Positions 25,354 to 32,508 of a stretch of 32,508 bases of DNA are shown here, piece by piece. The translations under genes were made by a program, and so were the position numbers. The stretch comes from JBEHWX01 sp048498995. Lineage in GTDB: Bacteria > Bacteroidota > Ignavibacteria > OLB7. How positions within the stretch are numbered: position 1 is the stretch's first letter; every line of letters begins with the position of its first letter. Location of the stretch: the NCBI GenBank assembly GCA_048498995.1, contig JBEHWX010000068.1, positions 1 to 32,508 of the forward strand. Direction: 5' to 3'. Below the pieces are notes generated by a model. The model was not told the origin of the DNA, searched no databases, and was given only the letters and a program-made list of their open reading frames with translations.

Positions 25354-25361
25354 CAAACTTA
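25354..25361 (-). promoter_or_regulatory. Promoter -7 element of the small membrane protein gene
   Basis: On the minus strand TAAGTTTG matches TAnnTTTG exactly. No clear -33 TTG is present. It lies in the 172-bp gap after folP, giving a leader of about 90 nt. Confidence 0.45.
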
Positions 25362-25431
25362 CGCGTTCCGGGGAAATCCTCCCCCGTAACTGAGTACATC
25401 GCCCCGAGGCGTCACGGTTCACGCCACGGGT

Positions 25432-26301
25432 TCACCGGCCCGGATCGACGAGCCGGTCGAACACCGCCAGGAAATCCGCCGTCTGCCTCACGTCGTGAAC
25501 CCGCAGAATGGAGGCGCCGCCGAGCAGCGCCGCGGCGTGGGCGCCGAGGCTCCCCGACACCCGATCCTCCGGCGGACGTCCACCCAGGAGCCGGCCGACG
25601 AACGACTTGCGCGATGCCCCAACCAGCAGCGGCACCCCGAGCCCCAGGAACCTCCGGTGCTCTTTCAGCACCGCGATGTTCTCCTCGAGCCCCTTGGCGA
25701 ATCCGATGCCGACATCGGCGATCACGCGGCGCGCGCCGGCCCGCCTGGCCATGGCGATACGCTCCTCCAGAAACCGGTAGACCTCCGCGACCACATCCAT
25801 ATAATGATGCTCTCCCACCGGACGAAGATCGGATGGATCGTGGCCGTGCATCAGAACGTAGGGAACATCCGCCTCGGCCGCCACCTGAAGAATGTCCCGG
25901 TCGAATCGGGCGGCGCTCACGTCGTTGATCATCGTGGCCCCGGCCGCCAGGGCCGCGCGCGCCACGCGCGGCTTCATGGTGTCGATCGAGATCGGGGTGG
26001 CGCGGTCGGCCGCGCGAATCCCCTCGATCACCGGGATCACCCGCGCGAGCTCCTCATCCTCGGTCACCGCCGCCGAGCCGGTTCCGTAGTCCCGGCCGGG
26101 AGGGCGGGTGGATTCCCCGCCGACGTCGACGATCGACGCGCCGTCGGCGATGAGCGCGAGCGCGTGGCGCACCGCCGCGTCCGACGCCAGATAGCGCCCG
26201 CCGTCGGAGAAGCTGTCCGGGGTGACGTTGACGATTCCCATCACAAGGGGACGTCCGGCGTCGAGCAGGTCGATCGTTCTGCGGAGACTCTCGGCGATCA
26301 T
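25432..26301 (-). CDS. folP: Dihydropteroate synthase
   Basis: A 289-residue TIM-barrel enzyme that condenses p-aminobenzoate with dihydropterin pyrophosphate in folate synthesis; it is the sulfonamide target. Motifs: VMGIVNVTPDSFSDGG, ASIVDVGGESTRPP, ISIDTMKPRVA, MINDVSA, YVLMHGHD, and GASRKSFVGRLLG with the substrate-binding Arg/Lys. The conserved D-P-G-I-G-F loop reads DVGIGF here, a small deviation. It begins 4 bp after the SpoIID stop, as the last gene of a PBP-SpoIID-folP operon. Confidence 0.96.
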   Translation of the reverse strand: MIAESLRRTIDLLDAGRPLVMGIVNVTPDSFSDGGRYLASDAAVRHALALIADGASIVDVGGESTRPPGRDYGTGSAAVTEDEELARVIPVIEGIRAADRATPISIDTMKPRVARAALAAGATMINDVSAARFDRDILQVAAEADVPYVLMHGHDPSDLRPVGEHHYMDVVAEVYRFLEERIAMARRAGARRVIADVGIGFAKGLEENIAVLKEHRRFLGLGVPLLVGASRKSFVGRLLGGRPPEDRVSGSLGAHAAALLGGASILRVHDVRQTADFLAVFDRLVDPGR

Positions 26302-26305
26302 CGTC

Positions 26306-27415
26306 TCATCGATTCGTGACGGAGGGGCGACGCGTGAGCGCCGCGGTCGGGAAATACTGGCGGAGGATCTGCTCGGCGCTCCATCCCTGGAGCGCGAGCG
26401 CGCGGGCGCCGGCCTGGCAGAGTCCGATCCGATGACCGAAGCCGCGGCCGGCGATCACGTAGCGTTGGCCGCGCCGTTCGATCTTCTCGATCGTGTTGCT
26501 CGGCAGCACGTTGAACCCGAGCGCGCGTCCCACCCGGATCTTGAAATCGTCGTCGACGAACGGCGTCGGCGCGGGAGGCTGGAGGAGGCGGGCCGTCGCC
26601 GGCGTGGCCGGCACCGTTCGTGTCCATCGATACCAGTGTGAGGCGCGGCAGCCTCGGCACTCGACGCGGGAATAGCCTGGTTCGGGAGCGCGCCAGATAT
26701 CCCCCGGCGTCATCGTCCCGCCGCCGCAGACGGCGCTGTAGTAGCAGGGGCGGCCCGCGCCGGCCGTCAATTCCAGTCCACGCGCGCGCGTCACGACCCG
26801 GTCGAATCCATCCGCGGCGCTCGTCAGCTCGGCGACCTGGCAGTGGGTGTTGTCGCACAGATCGGCCACGGCGCCGTGCCGGCCGCGATGCGTCGCCAGG
26901 TAGTTCCGCTGCAGCACGGCGAGCGCCGTCAGATACTCGATCGGATCGCGGCGCGATGCTTCCGCGGCGAGCGTTGCCGCCAGATAGTCCCGCGCGGCGA
27001 TCCTGGCCGTGACGCGCAGCGCGCCGTCGGCCTCGACGATCGTGATCTTTCCGCGGACCCTTCGGATACGCTCCCCGGCGCGGAGCGTTACCGGCCGTGG
27101 CGCCGCGAGCTCGAACCGGGGAACGGCGTCGTCGCCGGCAATGAGCACGCCCCGCCCGGCGGCGCGGAGCGTGAGCGACCTGCCGGCGCTGGCGCGCGAG
27201 CTTCCCGTGACGACGACCTCACGCGGAGGAGCCGTGGCGAACAGCAGCAGCGTCAACGAGTCGTCGGTGCTGTGCGGCGGCATCGGCGCCGCGTGCCGCG
27301 CGGTGCTTGCCTCCGGTGAGGCCGGAGCGAGGAGCGTGCCGGGCCGAGGGACCGCGAACGGCAACATCGCCAGAGACATGGCAAGGATCCATGAGCTTCG
27401 CGGGGCCGCGCTCAT
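26306..27415 (-). CDS. SpoIID/LytB-domain protein (putative lytic transglycosylase)
   Basis: A 369-residue exported protein with an N-terminal hydrophobic signal (SSWILAMSLAMLPFAVP) and a SpoIID/LytB domain from about residue 120. The SpoIID pattern with the catalytic Glu is present: YLAATLAAE (Glu152), then ALAVLQRNYLATH. The end of the domain (RGFGHRIGLCQAGARALALQGWSAEQIL, shown as GFGHRIGLCQAGA) also matches. In Bacillus this family cleaves peptidoglycan glycan strands lacking stem peptides during engulfment; in a non-sporulating diderm a cell-wall remodelling role is inferred. The start overlaps the stop of the PBP gene in ATGA. The ATG at 27415 was chosen for this coupling and the signal. 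Confidence 0.88.
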   Translation of the reverse strand: MSAAPRSSWILAMSLAMLPFAVPRPGTLLAPASPEASTARHAAPMPPHSTDDSLTLLLFATAPPREVVVTGSSRASAGRSLTLRAAGRGVLIAGDDAVPRFELAAPRPVTLRAGERIRRVRGKITIVEADGALRVTARIAARDYLAATLAAEASRRDPIEYLTALAVLQRNYLATHRGRHGAVADLCDNTHCQVAELTSAADGFDRVVTRARGLELTAGAGRPCYYSAVCGGGTMTPGDIWRAPEPGYSRVECRGCRASHWYRWTRTVPATPATARLLQPPAPTPFVDDDFKIRVGRALGFNVLPSNTIEKIERRGQRYVIAGRGFGHRIGLCQAGARALALQGWSAEQILRQYFPTAALTRRPSVTNR

Positions 27416-28269
27416 GGCAGCCTCCGGAGCACGCGTCCGGCGAGCGCCGCGGCATCCGAGCCGTGGCTGTTCGGGAGCATCACCACGATGGCGTAGCGAG
27501 GCGACCTGGCCGGCGCGTAGCCGATGAACCATCCCACCGTCCGTCCGGGGCGCGAGGGGTCCGCCGTCGTCCCGGTTTTCCCGGCGCCGGGCGCTCGACG
27601 CAGCCACGCCTCGCGCGCGGTGCCGTTCCTGACCGATTCGGCCAGCCCGTCGAACAGCGGCGCGTAGCGCGCGTTCAGCAGCGGCGCGCCGCCGGCGCCG
27701 AGCCGTCCACGCGTGGCGAGGGTGAGCGCGGTGCCGAGGAGCTCCGACGGCGAGATGCGGAACTCCTCGCCGAAGAGGGTGGAGTCGGTAAGCTCGCCGG
27801 CCGGGCCATTCCGTGGCAGCATGCCGAGCCGGCGGGCGGCGTCGAGAATCGCCTCGCGGGGGAGCCGCCGCGCGAGCGAGGCGAAGTAGATGTTGCAGGA
27901 GGATGCCAGCGCGCGCGTGAGCCCGACGTCGCCATGTCCGCGCCGGGTCCAGCATCGGTAGCGCGTGCCGCCGATGGCGAGCGATCCGGTGCAGCGTGTC
28001 GTGGCGCGCGGGTCGAAGCTCCCCGATTCGATCGCCGCCAGCGCGATCGCCAGCTTGAAGATCGAGCCCGGCGCGTAGGCGCGGCGGTGCGCCTCCGCGG
28101 CGTTCGCCTCGTACATGGAGCGTCCGGTCCGGACGTCGGCGACGAGCACGACCGCATCCGGCCGCCGGTCGCGCGTCGGCATGTCGCCTCGCGCGCCGGT
28201 TGCCGCGGCCAGTGCCGGCAGCAGCAGCGCGAAGGCGGCCAGGCGATATCGGACCTTCGGTCGTAGCAT
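27412..28269 (-). CDS. Single-domain penicillin-binding transpeptidase
   Basis: A 285-residue exported protein (signal LAAFALLLPALAAATGARG) formed by a transpeptidase domain only. All three penicillin-binding motifs are present: Ser69-x-x-Lys72 in APGSIFK, Ser124-x-Asn126 in SSCNIYF, and Lys231-Thr-Gly-Thr in GKTGTT. The region around the SxN motif resembles class B PBPs such as PBP2, but the N-terminal pedestal domain is missing, so it is much shorter than PBP2 or FtsI. It could be a peptidoglycan transpeptidase/carboxypeptidase or a class-D-like beta-lactamase relative; the context with a SpoIID gene favours cell-wall work. It is the first gene of the operon, with upstream sequence shared with the divergent rsuA-family gene. 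Confidence 0.86.
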   Translation of the reverse strand: MLRPKVRYRLAAFALLLPALAAATGARGDMPTRDRRPDAVVLVADVRTGRSMYEANAAEAHRRAYAPGSIFKLAIALAAIESGSFDPRATTRCTGSLAIGGTRYRCWTRRGHGDVGLTRALASSCNIYFASLARRLPREAILDAARRLGMLPRNGPAGELTDSTLFGEEFRISPSELLGTALTLATRGRLGAGGAPLLNARYAPLFDGLAESVRNGTAREAWLRRAPGAGKTGTTADPSRPGRTVGWFIGYAPARSPRYAIVVMLPNSHGSDAAALAGRVLRRLP

Positions 28270-28504
28270 CGGTCGCCGCGAGTATACGAAGGGTTCCGAT
28301 CCGCTCGCGCGGAAATCCGTCGGCTGAAATCCGTCGGCGCCAATCCCGCGATTGCGATACGGTCCGTTGCCGCGCCACCGGAATGATAGTTGTAATTTGA
28401 GGGATTGATGCGGGCGCTCGCCCTCCGGACCCGGAGCGCGATCCCGCGCGGCGGCCGACCGGGCCGCGCACGATATTCTGATCCAGCGAGTTGGAGGAGA
28501 GCCC

Positions 28505-29929
28505 ATGGCAGCACAGCGTTCAGGCGATTCACATCGATCCGGTGACCGGAGCCGCACCGGAGGAGTACGCGGCTCCTCATCGCGCGACGGCCGTGCCGGC
28601 ACCGGCGCATCCGGACGCTCCTCCGGGACCGGCCGTGCCGGAGCTGGTAAAGCCGGAGCTGGCCGGACCGGCACCGGCGCATCCGGACGCTCCTCCGGCA
28701 CCGGTCGCGCCGGAGCCGCGGGCCGCGCTGGAGCCACGGGCCGTGCTGGAGCCGCCGGTCGGGGTGTCGCGGCCGCGCGCGGAACCGGCACGGGACGTAC
28801 CGCCGGCCGTCGCGATGTCGGCTCGAAGCGTGGTCCCGAGGAAGGTGCCGAGCGCAGGCCCACGACGGGAGCTCGTGCTCCGCGCGGTGCCTCCGCGACT
28901 GGCCGCGCCGCGGGACGCCCCGCGGGCGCGGGGCGCGGAGCCGGGTTCTCCGACGAGTCTCGTCCTCGTGGCGAGGGGACGCGCGCCGATGCCGCCAAGC
29001 GCGCCGGCACCAAGCGTCCGGCCACCAAGCGTCCCGCCGCTCCTGGGGCGAAGAAGATGACGGGTGAGGGACGCGGCGCCGCTCCGACCGGAAAGACCGT
29101 GGGGACGCGTCGCGCTGGAGCCGGCGAGGCCGGAGCCGAGAAGTCGCGCACCCGGATCGCGCGGCCGAAGGGGGAGCGCAAATCCTCCTCCCGGCCGGCG
29201 CAGTTCCCGGCCGATGGTATCCGGATCAACAAGCTGATCGCCGATGCCGGCGTGGCCTCGCGCCGCGCGGTCGACGCGCTGATCACCGAGGGGCGCGTCA
29301 AGATCAACGGCAAGGTCGTGACCGAGCTCGGCACGCGCGTGATGCCGAACGATCGGGTGATGGTCGATGGCAACCAGATCTCCGATCCGGAGCGCCATGT
29401 CTACTTCATCATGAACAAGCCGAAGGATACGATCACGACCACGCAGGATGAGCTCGGGCGTCGTACCGTGCTCGACCTGATCGGACATCGCTCGCGGATC
29501 TATCCGGTCGGCCGCCTCGACCGGAACACCACCGGCGTGCTGATCCTGACCAACGATGGCGATCTGGCGCATCGACTGATGCATCCGAGCTACGGCGTTG
29601 AGCGTCGCTACGACGTGGTGCTCGACAGGGTGCTCGACTTCCGCGACGCGAAGAAGATCAGTGCCGGCGTGGAGCTCGACAACGGCGACACGACGCAGGA
29701 GTGCGAGCTCTTCGTCGACGACCGCGATCACACGAAGGTGGAGATCGTCCTGCGCGAGGGAAAGAATCGGGAGGTGCGCCGCCTGTTCGAGCACTTCGGC
29801 TACGAGGTGGTGCGCCTGCACCGCGTCGAGTACGCCGGACTGACGGCGCGCGGCCTGGCGCGTGGGGAATGGCGCCCGCTCGACCGTCGCGAGATCTCCG
29901 CGCTCCGTCGCCTGGTGGAGCTGGAGTAA
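28505..29929 (+). CDS. RsuA/RluB-family rRNA pseudouridine synthase with long disordered N-terminal tail
   Basis: A 474-residue protein. Residues from about 239 to the end are a complete RsuA/RluB-type enzyme: S4 RNA-binding domain (IRINKLIADAGVASRRAVDALI), MNKPKDTITT, the catalytic Asp339 in GRLDRNTTGVLILTNDGDL, and REGKNREVRRLFEHFGY. It isomerises a uridine in ribosomal RNA. The first ~235 residues are low-complexity, rich in Gly, Arg, Ala, Thr and Ser, later Lys and Pro, with internal repeats (GTGASGRSSGTGRAGA appears twice). Such tails of shorter length occur in Bacteroidota RluB-like proteins; this one equals the length of the enzyme. The ATG at 28505 has an excellent GGAGGAGA Shine-Dalgarno. 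It is followed after one base by the flavoprotein gene. Confidence 0.92.
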   Translation: MAAQRSGDSHRSGDRSRTGGVRGSSSRDGRAGTGASGRSSGTGRAGAGKAGAGRTGTGASGRSSGTGRAGAAGRAGATGRAGAAGRGVAAARGTGTGRTAGRRDVGSKRGPEEGAERRPTTGARAPRGASATGRAAGRPAGAGRGAGFSDESRPRGEGTRADAAKRAGTKRPATKRPAAPGAKKMTGEGRGAAPTGKTVGTRRAGAGEAGAEKSRTRIARPKGERKSSSRPAQFPADGIRINKLIADAGVASRRAVDALITEGRVKINGKVVTELGTRVMPNDRVMVDGNQISDPERHVYFIMNKPKDTITTTQDELGRRTVLDLIGHRSRIYPVGRLDRNTTGVLILTNDGDLAHRLMHPSYGVERRYDVVLDRVLDFRDAKKISAGVELDNGDTTQECELFVDDRDHTKVEIVLREGKNREVRRLFEHFGYEVVRLHRVEYAGLTARGLARGEWRPLDRREISALRRLVELE

Positions 29930-29930
29930 C

Positions 29931-31256
29931 ATGGCCTCGCGCATCGCGATTGTCGGCGGAGGCGCCGCCGGCATCTTCGCCGCGCTCGGCGCCCGCGCCG
30001 AGGGGGCCGACCCGGTCATCTATGAGCGGAACCCGCGGCTCGGGATCAAGATCCTGATCTCCGGCGGCGGCAAGTGCAACATCACGCACCTGGCGACGCC
30101 GTCGGAGCTGGAGGAGGGATTCATCCCGCGCGAGGCGCGCTTTCTTCGCTTCGCGTTCCATGAGCTCACGCCGGAGGATGTTCTTCGCATGCTCCATGAA
30201 GAAGGGGTTGAGACGATCGTCCGCGCGAACGGCCGGGTCTTTCCGGCTGGAGGCCGCGCCGAAGAGGTGCTCGCCGCGTTCGAGAGGATGCTTGCGCGCG
30301 CCGGTGCCGCCGTCCGTACGCGGGCCCGCGTCGAGGGGATCGTGGTCGAGGATGGCGCCGTGCGCGGCATCGCGGTCGATGGAGCAACCGAGCCATGCGA
30401 TGCCGTGGTGATCGCCACCGGAGGCACCTCGTACCGCAAGGTCGGGACCACCGGCGACGGCATTGCCTGGGCCGAGGAGCTCGGGCTCGCGATCGTGCCG
30501 GTCCGCGCCGCCCTGGCGCCGATCTACTTTCCGACACCTCCTCCGGCGGACTGGCAGGGGGTGGCATTGCGTGACGTCGTGCTCCGCGTGATTCACGAAG
30601 GGGAGAAGATTCCGTTTCTCCGGAAGGATGGCTACTTCGCGGAGTGGCGCGGCGATCTGTTGCTCACGCATCGCGGCATCTCCGGCCCCACGACGCTGGA
30701 GGTGAGCCGCGTGGCCGCGCTGATCGCGGAGCGGGAGCGGCGTCCGATGCTCGTGGTGGATCTACTCCCCGATACCTCGTCCGAGGAGCTGTTGGAGCTC
30801 TGGGAGGAGCGCCTGGCGGCGAGCCCTCGCGGGGAAGTGCAGAGCTTCGTGGAGCAGTTCGTGCCGCGCGCGCTCGTGCCGGCCGTGCTCGCGGCCGCCG
30901 GCGTGGAGTCGGGAATCAAATGCGCCAACCTCGCGCGCGCCGCGCGGGGAATGCTCCTCGGCGCGCTGAAGGGGTGGACGATCGGCGAGGCCGGCGAGAT
31001 TCCGATCGATCGCGGCGAGGTGACCGCCGGAGGCGTGTCGCTTTCGGAAGTGTCGCCGAAGACGATGGCCTCGAAGCGCGTGCGCGGACTCTACCTGGCC
31101 GGAGAGGCGCTCGACATCGCCGGCTCCGTCGGCGGCTACAATCTTCAGGCGGCATTCGCCACCGGATGGATCGCGGGGCGCTCCGCCGCGCGCGAGCTGG
31201 CCACGCGCGAGCTGGCCGCGCGAAACACGATGAACGATCGGATCGCATCAGCATGA
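29931..31256 (+). CDS. HI0933/YhiN-family FAD-binding flavoprotein
   Basis: A 441-residue flavoprotein of the HI0933 (YhiN, BaiN-like) family. The N-terminal Rossmann motif is IAIVGGGAAGIFAAL, followed by the family signature ISGGGKCNIT (shared by almost all members), RANGRVFPAGGRAEEV, ATGGTSYRKVGTTGDGIAWAEELG in parts, LLLTHRGISGPTTLE, and the final GLYLAGEALDIAGSVGGYNLQAA. The reaction is not established for most members; reduction of unsaturated substrates has been proposed for BaiN. The start has a GGAG within the end of the upstream gene, one base away, so they are coupled. The last bases overlap the next gene by 4 bp. Confidence 0.92.
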   Translation: MASRIAIVGGGAAGIFAALGARAEGADPVIYERNPRLGIKILISGGGKCNITHLATPSELEEGFIPREARFLRFAFHELTPEDVLRMLHEEGVETIVRANGRVFPAGGRAEEVLAAFERMLARAGAAVRTRARVEGIVVEDGAVRGIAVDGATEPCDAVVIATGGTSYRKVGTTGDGIAWAEELGLAIVPVRAALAPIYFPTPPPADWQGVALRDVVLRVIHEGEKIPFLRKDGYFAEWRGDLLLTHRGISGPTTLEVSRVAALIAERERRPMLVVDLLPDTSSEELLELWEERLAASPRGEVQSFVEQFVPRALVPAVLAAAGVESGIKCANLARAARGMLLGALKGWTIGEAGEIPIDRGEVTAGGVSLSEVSPKTMASKRVRGLYLAGEALDIAGSVGGYNLQAAFATGWIAGRSAARELATRELAARNTMNDRIASA

Positions 31257-32092
31257 CATTTCTCGAGCTCTTCAAGGCCGACGTGCGTATCGAGCGGGAC
31301 CTTCCGTATCTGGAAGGGAGCGCCGATCCCCGCCACGTTCTCGACGTCTACGCGCCGCGCGAGGGAGTAGATGGCGGCCTGCCGGTGATGATCTATTTCT
31401 ACGGCGGCGGCTGGCGCAGCGGGGATAAGCGCCTGTTCGAGCACCTCGGCCGCGCCTGCGCGGTACGCGGCATCGTGGCGGTCGTCGTCAATTACCGCCT
31501 GACGCCGGAGGTACGCTTTCCGGCGCATGCCGAGGACTGCGCCGCGGCCACCCGCTGGGTCTACGAGCGGATAGCGGACTTCGGCGGGGATCCGCGACGG
31601 ATCGTGATCACGGGGCATTCGGCCGGCGCGCACCTGGCCGCGGAGCTGGCGCTCGACGCGCGCTTCATCGATCATGTCGGCGTGCCGAGGGAGATCCTGC
31701 GCGGCTTCGTGGTAATCAGTGGCGTCTACGATCTCGGTTCGCATGTCGAGTCCACGGTCTTCACGCGGCGGGAGTGGGTGGAGGAGGCGTTCGGAGCCAC
31801 GCCGGCTCAGCTGGCGGCCGCCTCTCCGATGACGCACATCCATGACGGACTGCCGTCGTTTCTGGTGGTGGTGGCCGAGGAGGACCCCCCGGCGCTTCGC
31901 GATCAGGGGAAGCGCTTCGCCGACGCGCTCCGCTCCGCCGGCAACGACGCGCTCTTTCTCAGCGTGAAGGGGCGCGATCATTTCTCGATCGTCCGCCGCT
32001 TCGGACCCTCCGACGACACCACGGCCAACGCGGTGGCGCAGTTCGTTCATCATGTGGCCGGCCGGGAAGGTTCGGCCGAGCCCGTGAGCTGA
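31253..32092 (+). CDS. Alpha/beta hydrolase (carboxylesterase / arylformamidase-like)
   Basis: A 279-residue alpha/beta hydrolase. The oxyanion region reads MIYFYGGGWRSGDK (Tyr in place of the His of the HGGG motif), the nucleophile is Ser123 in GHSAG, the acid is probably Asp211 in AEEDPPALRDQ, and the catalytic His is His243 in GRDHFSIV. The stretch VVVNYRLTPEVRFPAHAED is typical of the hormone-sensitive lipase/formamidase-like branch. No signal peptide is seen, so it should act in the cytosol. The substrate is unknown; kynurenine formamidase-like activity is one possibility. Its ATG overlaps the flavoprotein stop in ATGA, as the third gene of the operon. No clear terminator follows. Confidence 0.88.
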   Translation: MTFLELFKADVRIERDLPYLEGSADPRHVLDVYAPREGVDGGLPVMIYFYGGGWRSGDKRLFEHLGRACAVRGIVAVVVNYRLTPEVRFPAHAEDCAAATRWVYERIADFGGDPRRIVITGHSAGAHLAAELALDARFIDHVGVPREILRGFVVISGVYDLGSHVESTVFTRREWVEEAFGATPAQLAAASPMTHIHDGLPSFLVVVAEEDPPALRDQGKRFADALRSAGNDALFLSVKGRDHFSIVRRFGPSDDTTANAVAQFVHHVAGREGSAEPVS

Positions 32093-32210
32093 GGAGCGTT
32101 CGCGGAGCGCCACCGATGCTCGACCATCGATTTCCGTTATTGCAATCTGAGGAGCTGGTGATGGCGTCGCGCGAATGTGGCCGCGTCCGCTTGGCACATG
32201 CGTGGGACGA

Positions 32211-32284
32211 GAGTTGGTCGATGGATTGCGAGGACATGTCTCACCGAGAGTTGGTCGATGGATCGCGAGGACACATCTCACCGA
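32211..32284. repeat. 37-bp tandem duplication
   Basis: 32211-32247 and 32248-32284 are imperfect copies beginning GAGTTGGTCGATGGAT; they differ at a few positions (TTGCG/TCGCG, CATGTC/CACATC). A third start (GAGGTGGCG) has diverged. Confidence 0.8.
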
Positions 32285-32409
32285 GAGGTGGCGTGTCATG
32301 AGATCAGGCAATTGGGAGATCGTATCGCGGTGGAATCTGTTCTCCGCGCATGTGCATGACCGACGGATCGAGTCTTCGAGTGCTTGGTGTGGCGAAAGAT
32401 CGGACTATT

Positions 32410-32508
32410 GAGAGCGCGATTCTTCGAGAGCGCGATTCTTCGAGAGCGCGATTCTTCGAGAGCGCGATTCTTCGAGAGCGCGATTCTTCGAGAGCGCGAT
32501 TCTTCGAG
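32410..32508. repeat. 16-bp tandem repeat array, six identical copies, continuing past the window
   Basis: The unit GAGAGCGCGATTCTTC is repeated six times without a mismatch, followed by the first three bases of a seventh copy at the edge. There are no spacers, so it is a minisatellite and not a CRISPR. The unit length is not a multiple of three, so it is not a coding repeat. Perfect identity suggests recent expansion. Confidence 0.92.

Larger units (their letters stand above)
32093..32508. other. Noncoding repeat-bearing region at the window end (416 bp)
   Basis: It contains a 37-bp tandem duplication, a single GAGTCTTCGAG word (32369-32379) related to the final array, and the 16-bp array at the edge. 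The small open frames here are built on repeats and have no Shine-Dalgarno or recognisable product. Confidence 0.55.

Noticed and set aside
32410..32508. Possible CRISPR array
   Set aside because: The 16-bp units are directly adjacent with no spacers, and no cas genes are present.

Overview
This is a GC-rich chromosomal window from a diderm bacterium, most likely of the Bacteroidota/Chlorobiota (FCB) branch. I suspect a high-GC lineage such as Kapabacteria/Ignavibacteria, but that placement is inference. Two independent signs point this way. Three large exported proteins end in a type IX secretion (T9SS/Por) C-terminal sorting domain. Several intergenic regions carry exact copies of the Bacteroidota -7 promoter element TAnnTTTG (6311, 12749, and on the minus strand 12617-12624 and 25354-25361). 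No rRNA, tRNA, phage, transposase, CRISPR array or known defence genes were found.

Layout. 51-6168 (minus): two tandem paralogous T9SS-exported subtilases. 6311-10510 (plus): a thiamin operon led by a promoter and a TPP riboswitch, then thiO, thiS, thiG, a divergent thiE/tenI and thiD; a 305-bp repeat-bearing spacer separates thiS from thiG. 10583-12388 (plus): an M61 peptidase with a PDZ domain. 12389-12820: a lower-GC intergenic region holding the best novelty candidate, a minus-strand small RNA of about 130 nt with its own promoter, folded 5' hairpin and U8 terminator. 12821-15730 (plus): gcvP, the P-protein of the glycine cleavage system. 15731-16618: a repeat-rich spacer with a REP-like duplicated element, a 14-bp minisatellite and a strong terminator. 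16619-21157 (minus): a 1512-residue IgGFc-binding-like T9SS surface protein. 21702-28269 (minus): envelope and housekeeping genes rlpA, manC, alr, a DUF971 gene, a small membrane protein, folP, a SpoIID/LytB-domain gene and a single-domain penicillin-binding transpeptidase. 28505-32092 (plus): an rsuA/rluB-family pseudouridine synthase with a very long Gly/Arg/Ala-rich N-terminal tail, an HI0933-family flavoprotein and an alpha/beta hydrolase in a tight operon. 32093-32508: noncoding sequence with a 37-bp duplication and a 16-bp tandem array that runs off the edge.

How the parts work together. The thi genes supply the thiazole and pyrimidine kinase steps of thiamin synthesis by the glycine-oxidase (ThiO) route; thiC and thiF are not here. 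The alr, PBP, SpoIID and RlpA genes concern peptidoglycan synthesis and turnover, and manC makes GDP-mannose for surface glycans. Short tandem repeats with unrelated unit lengths (14, 15, 16 and 37 bp) occupy three separate intergenic regions, which suggests a genome prone to intergenic minisatellites. Nearly all gene identities are ordinary; the unusual material is in the noncoding DNA.
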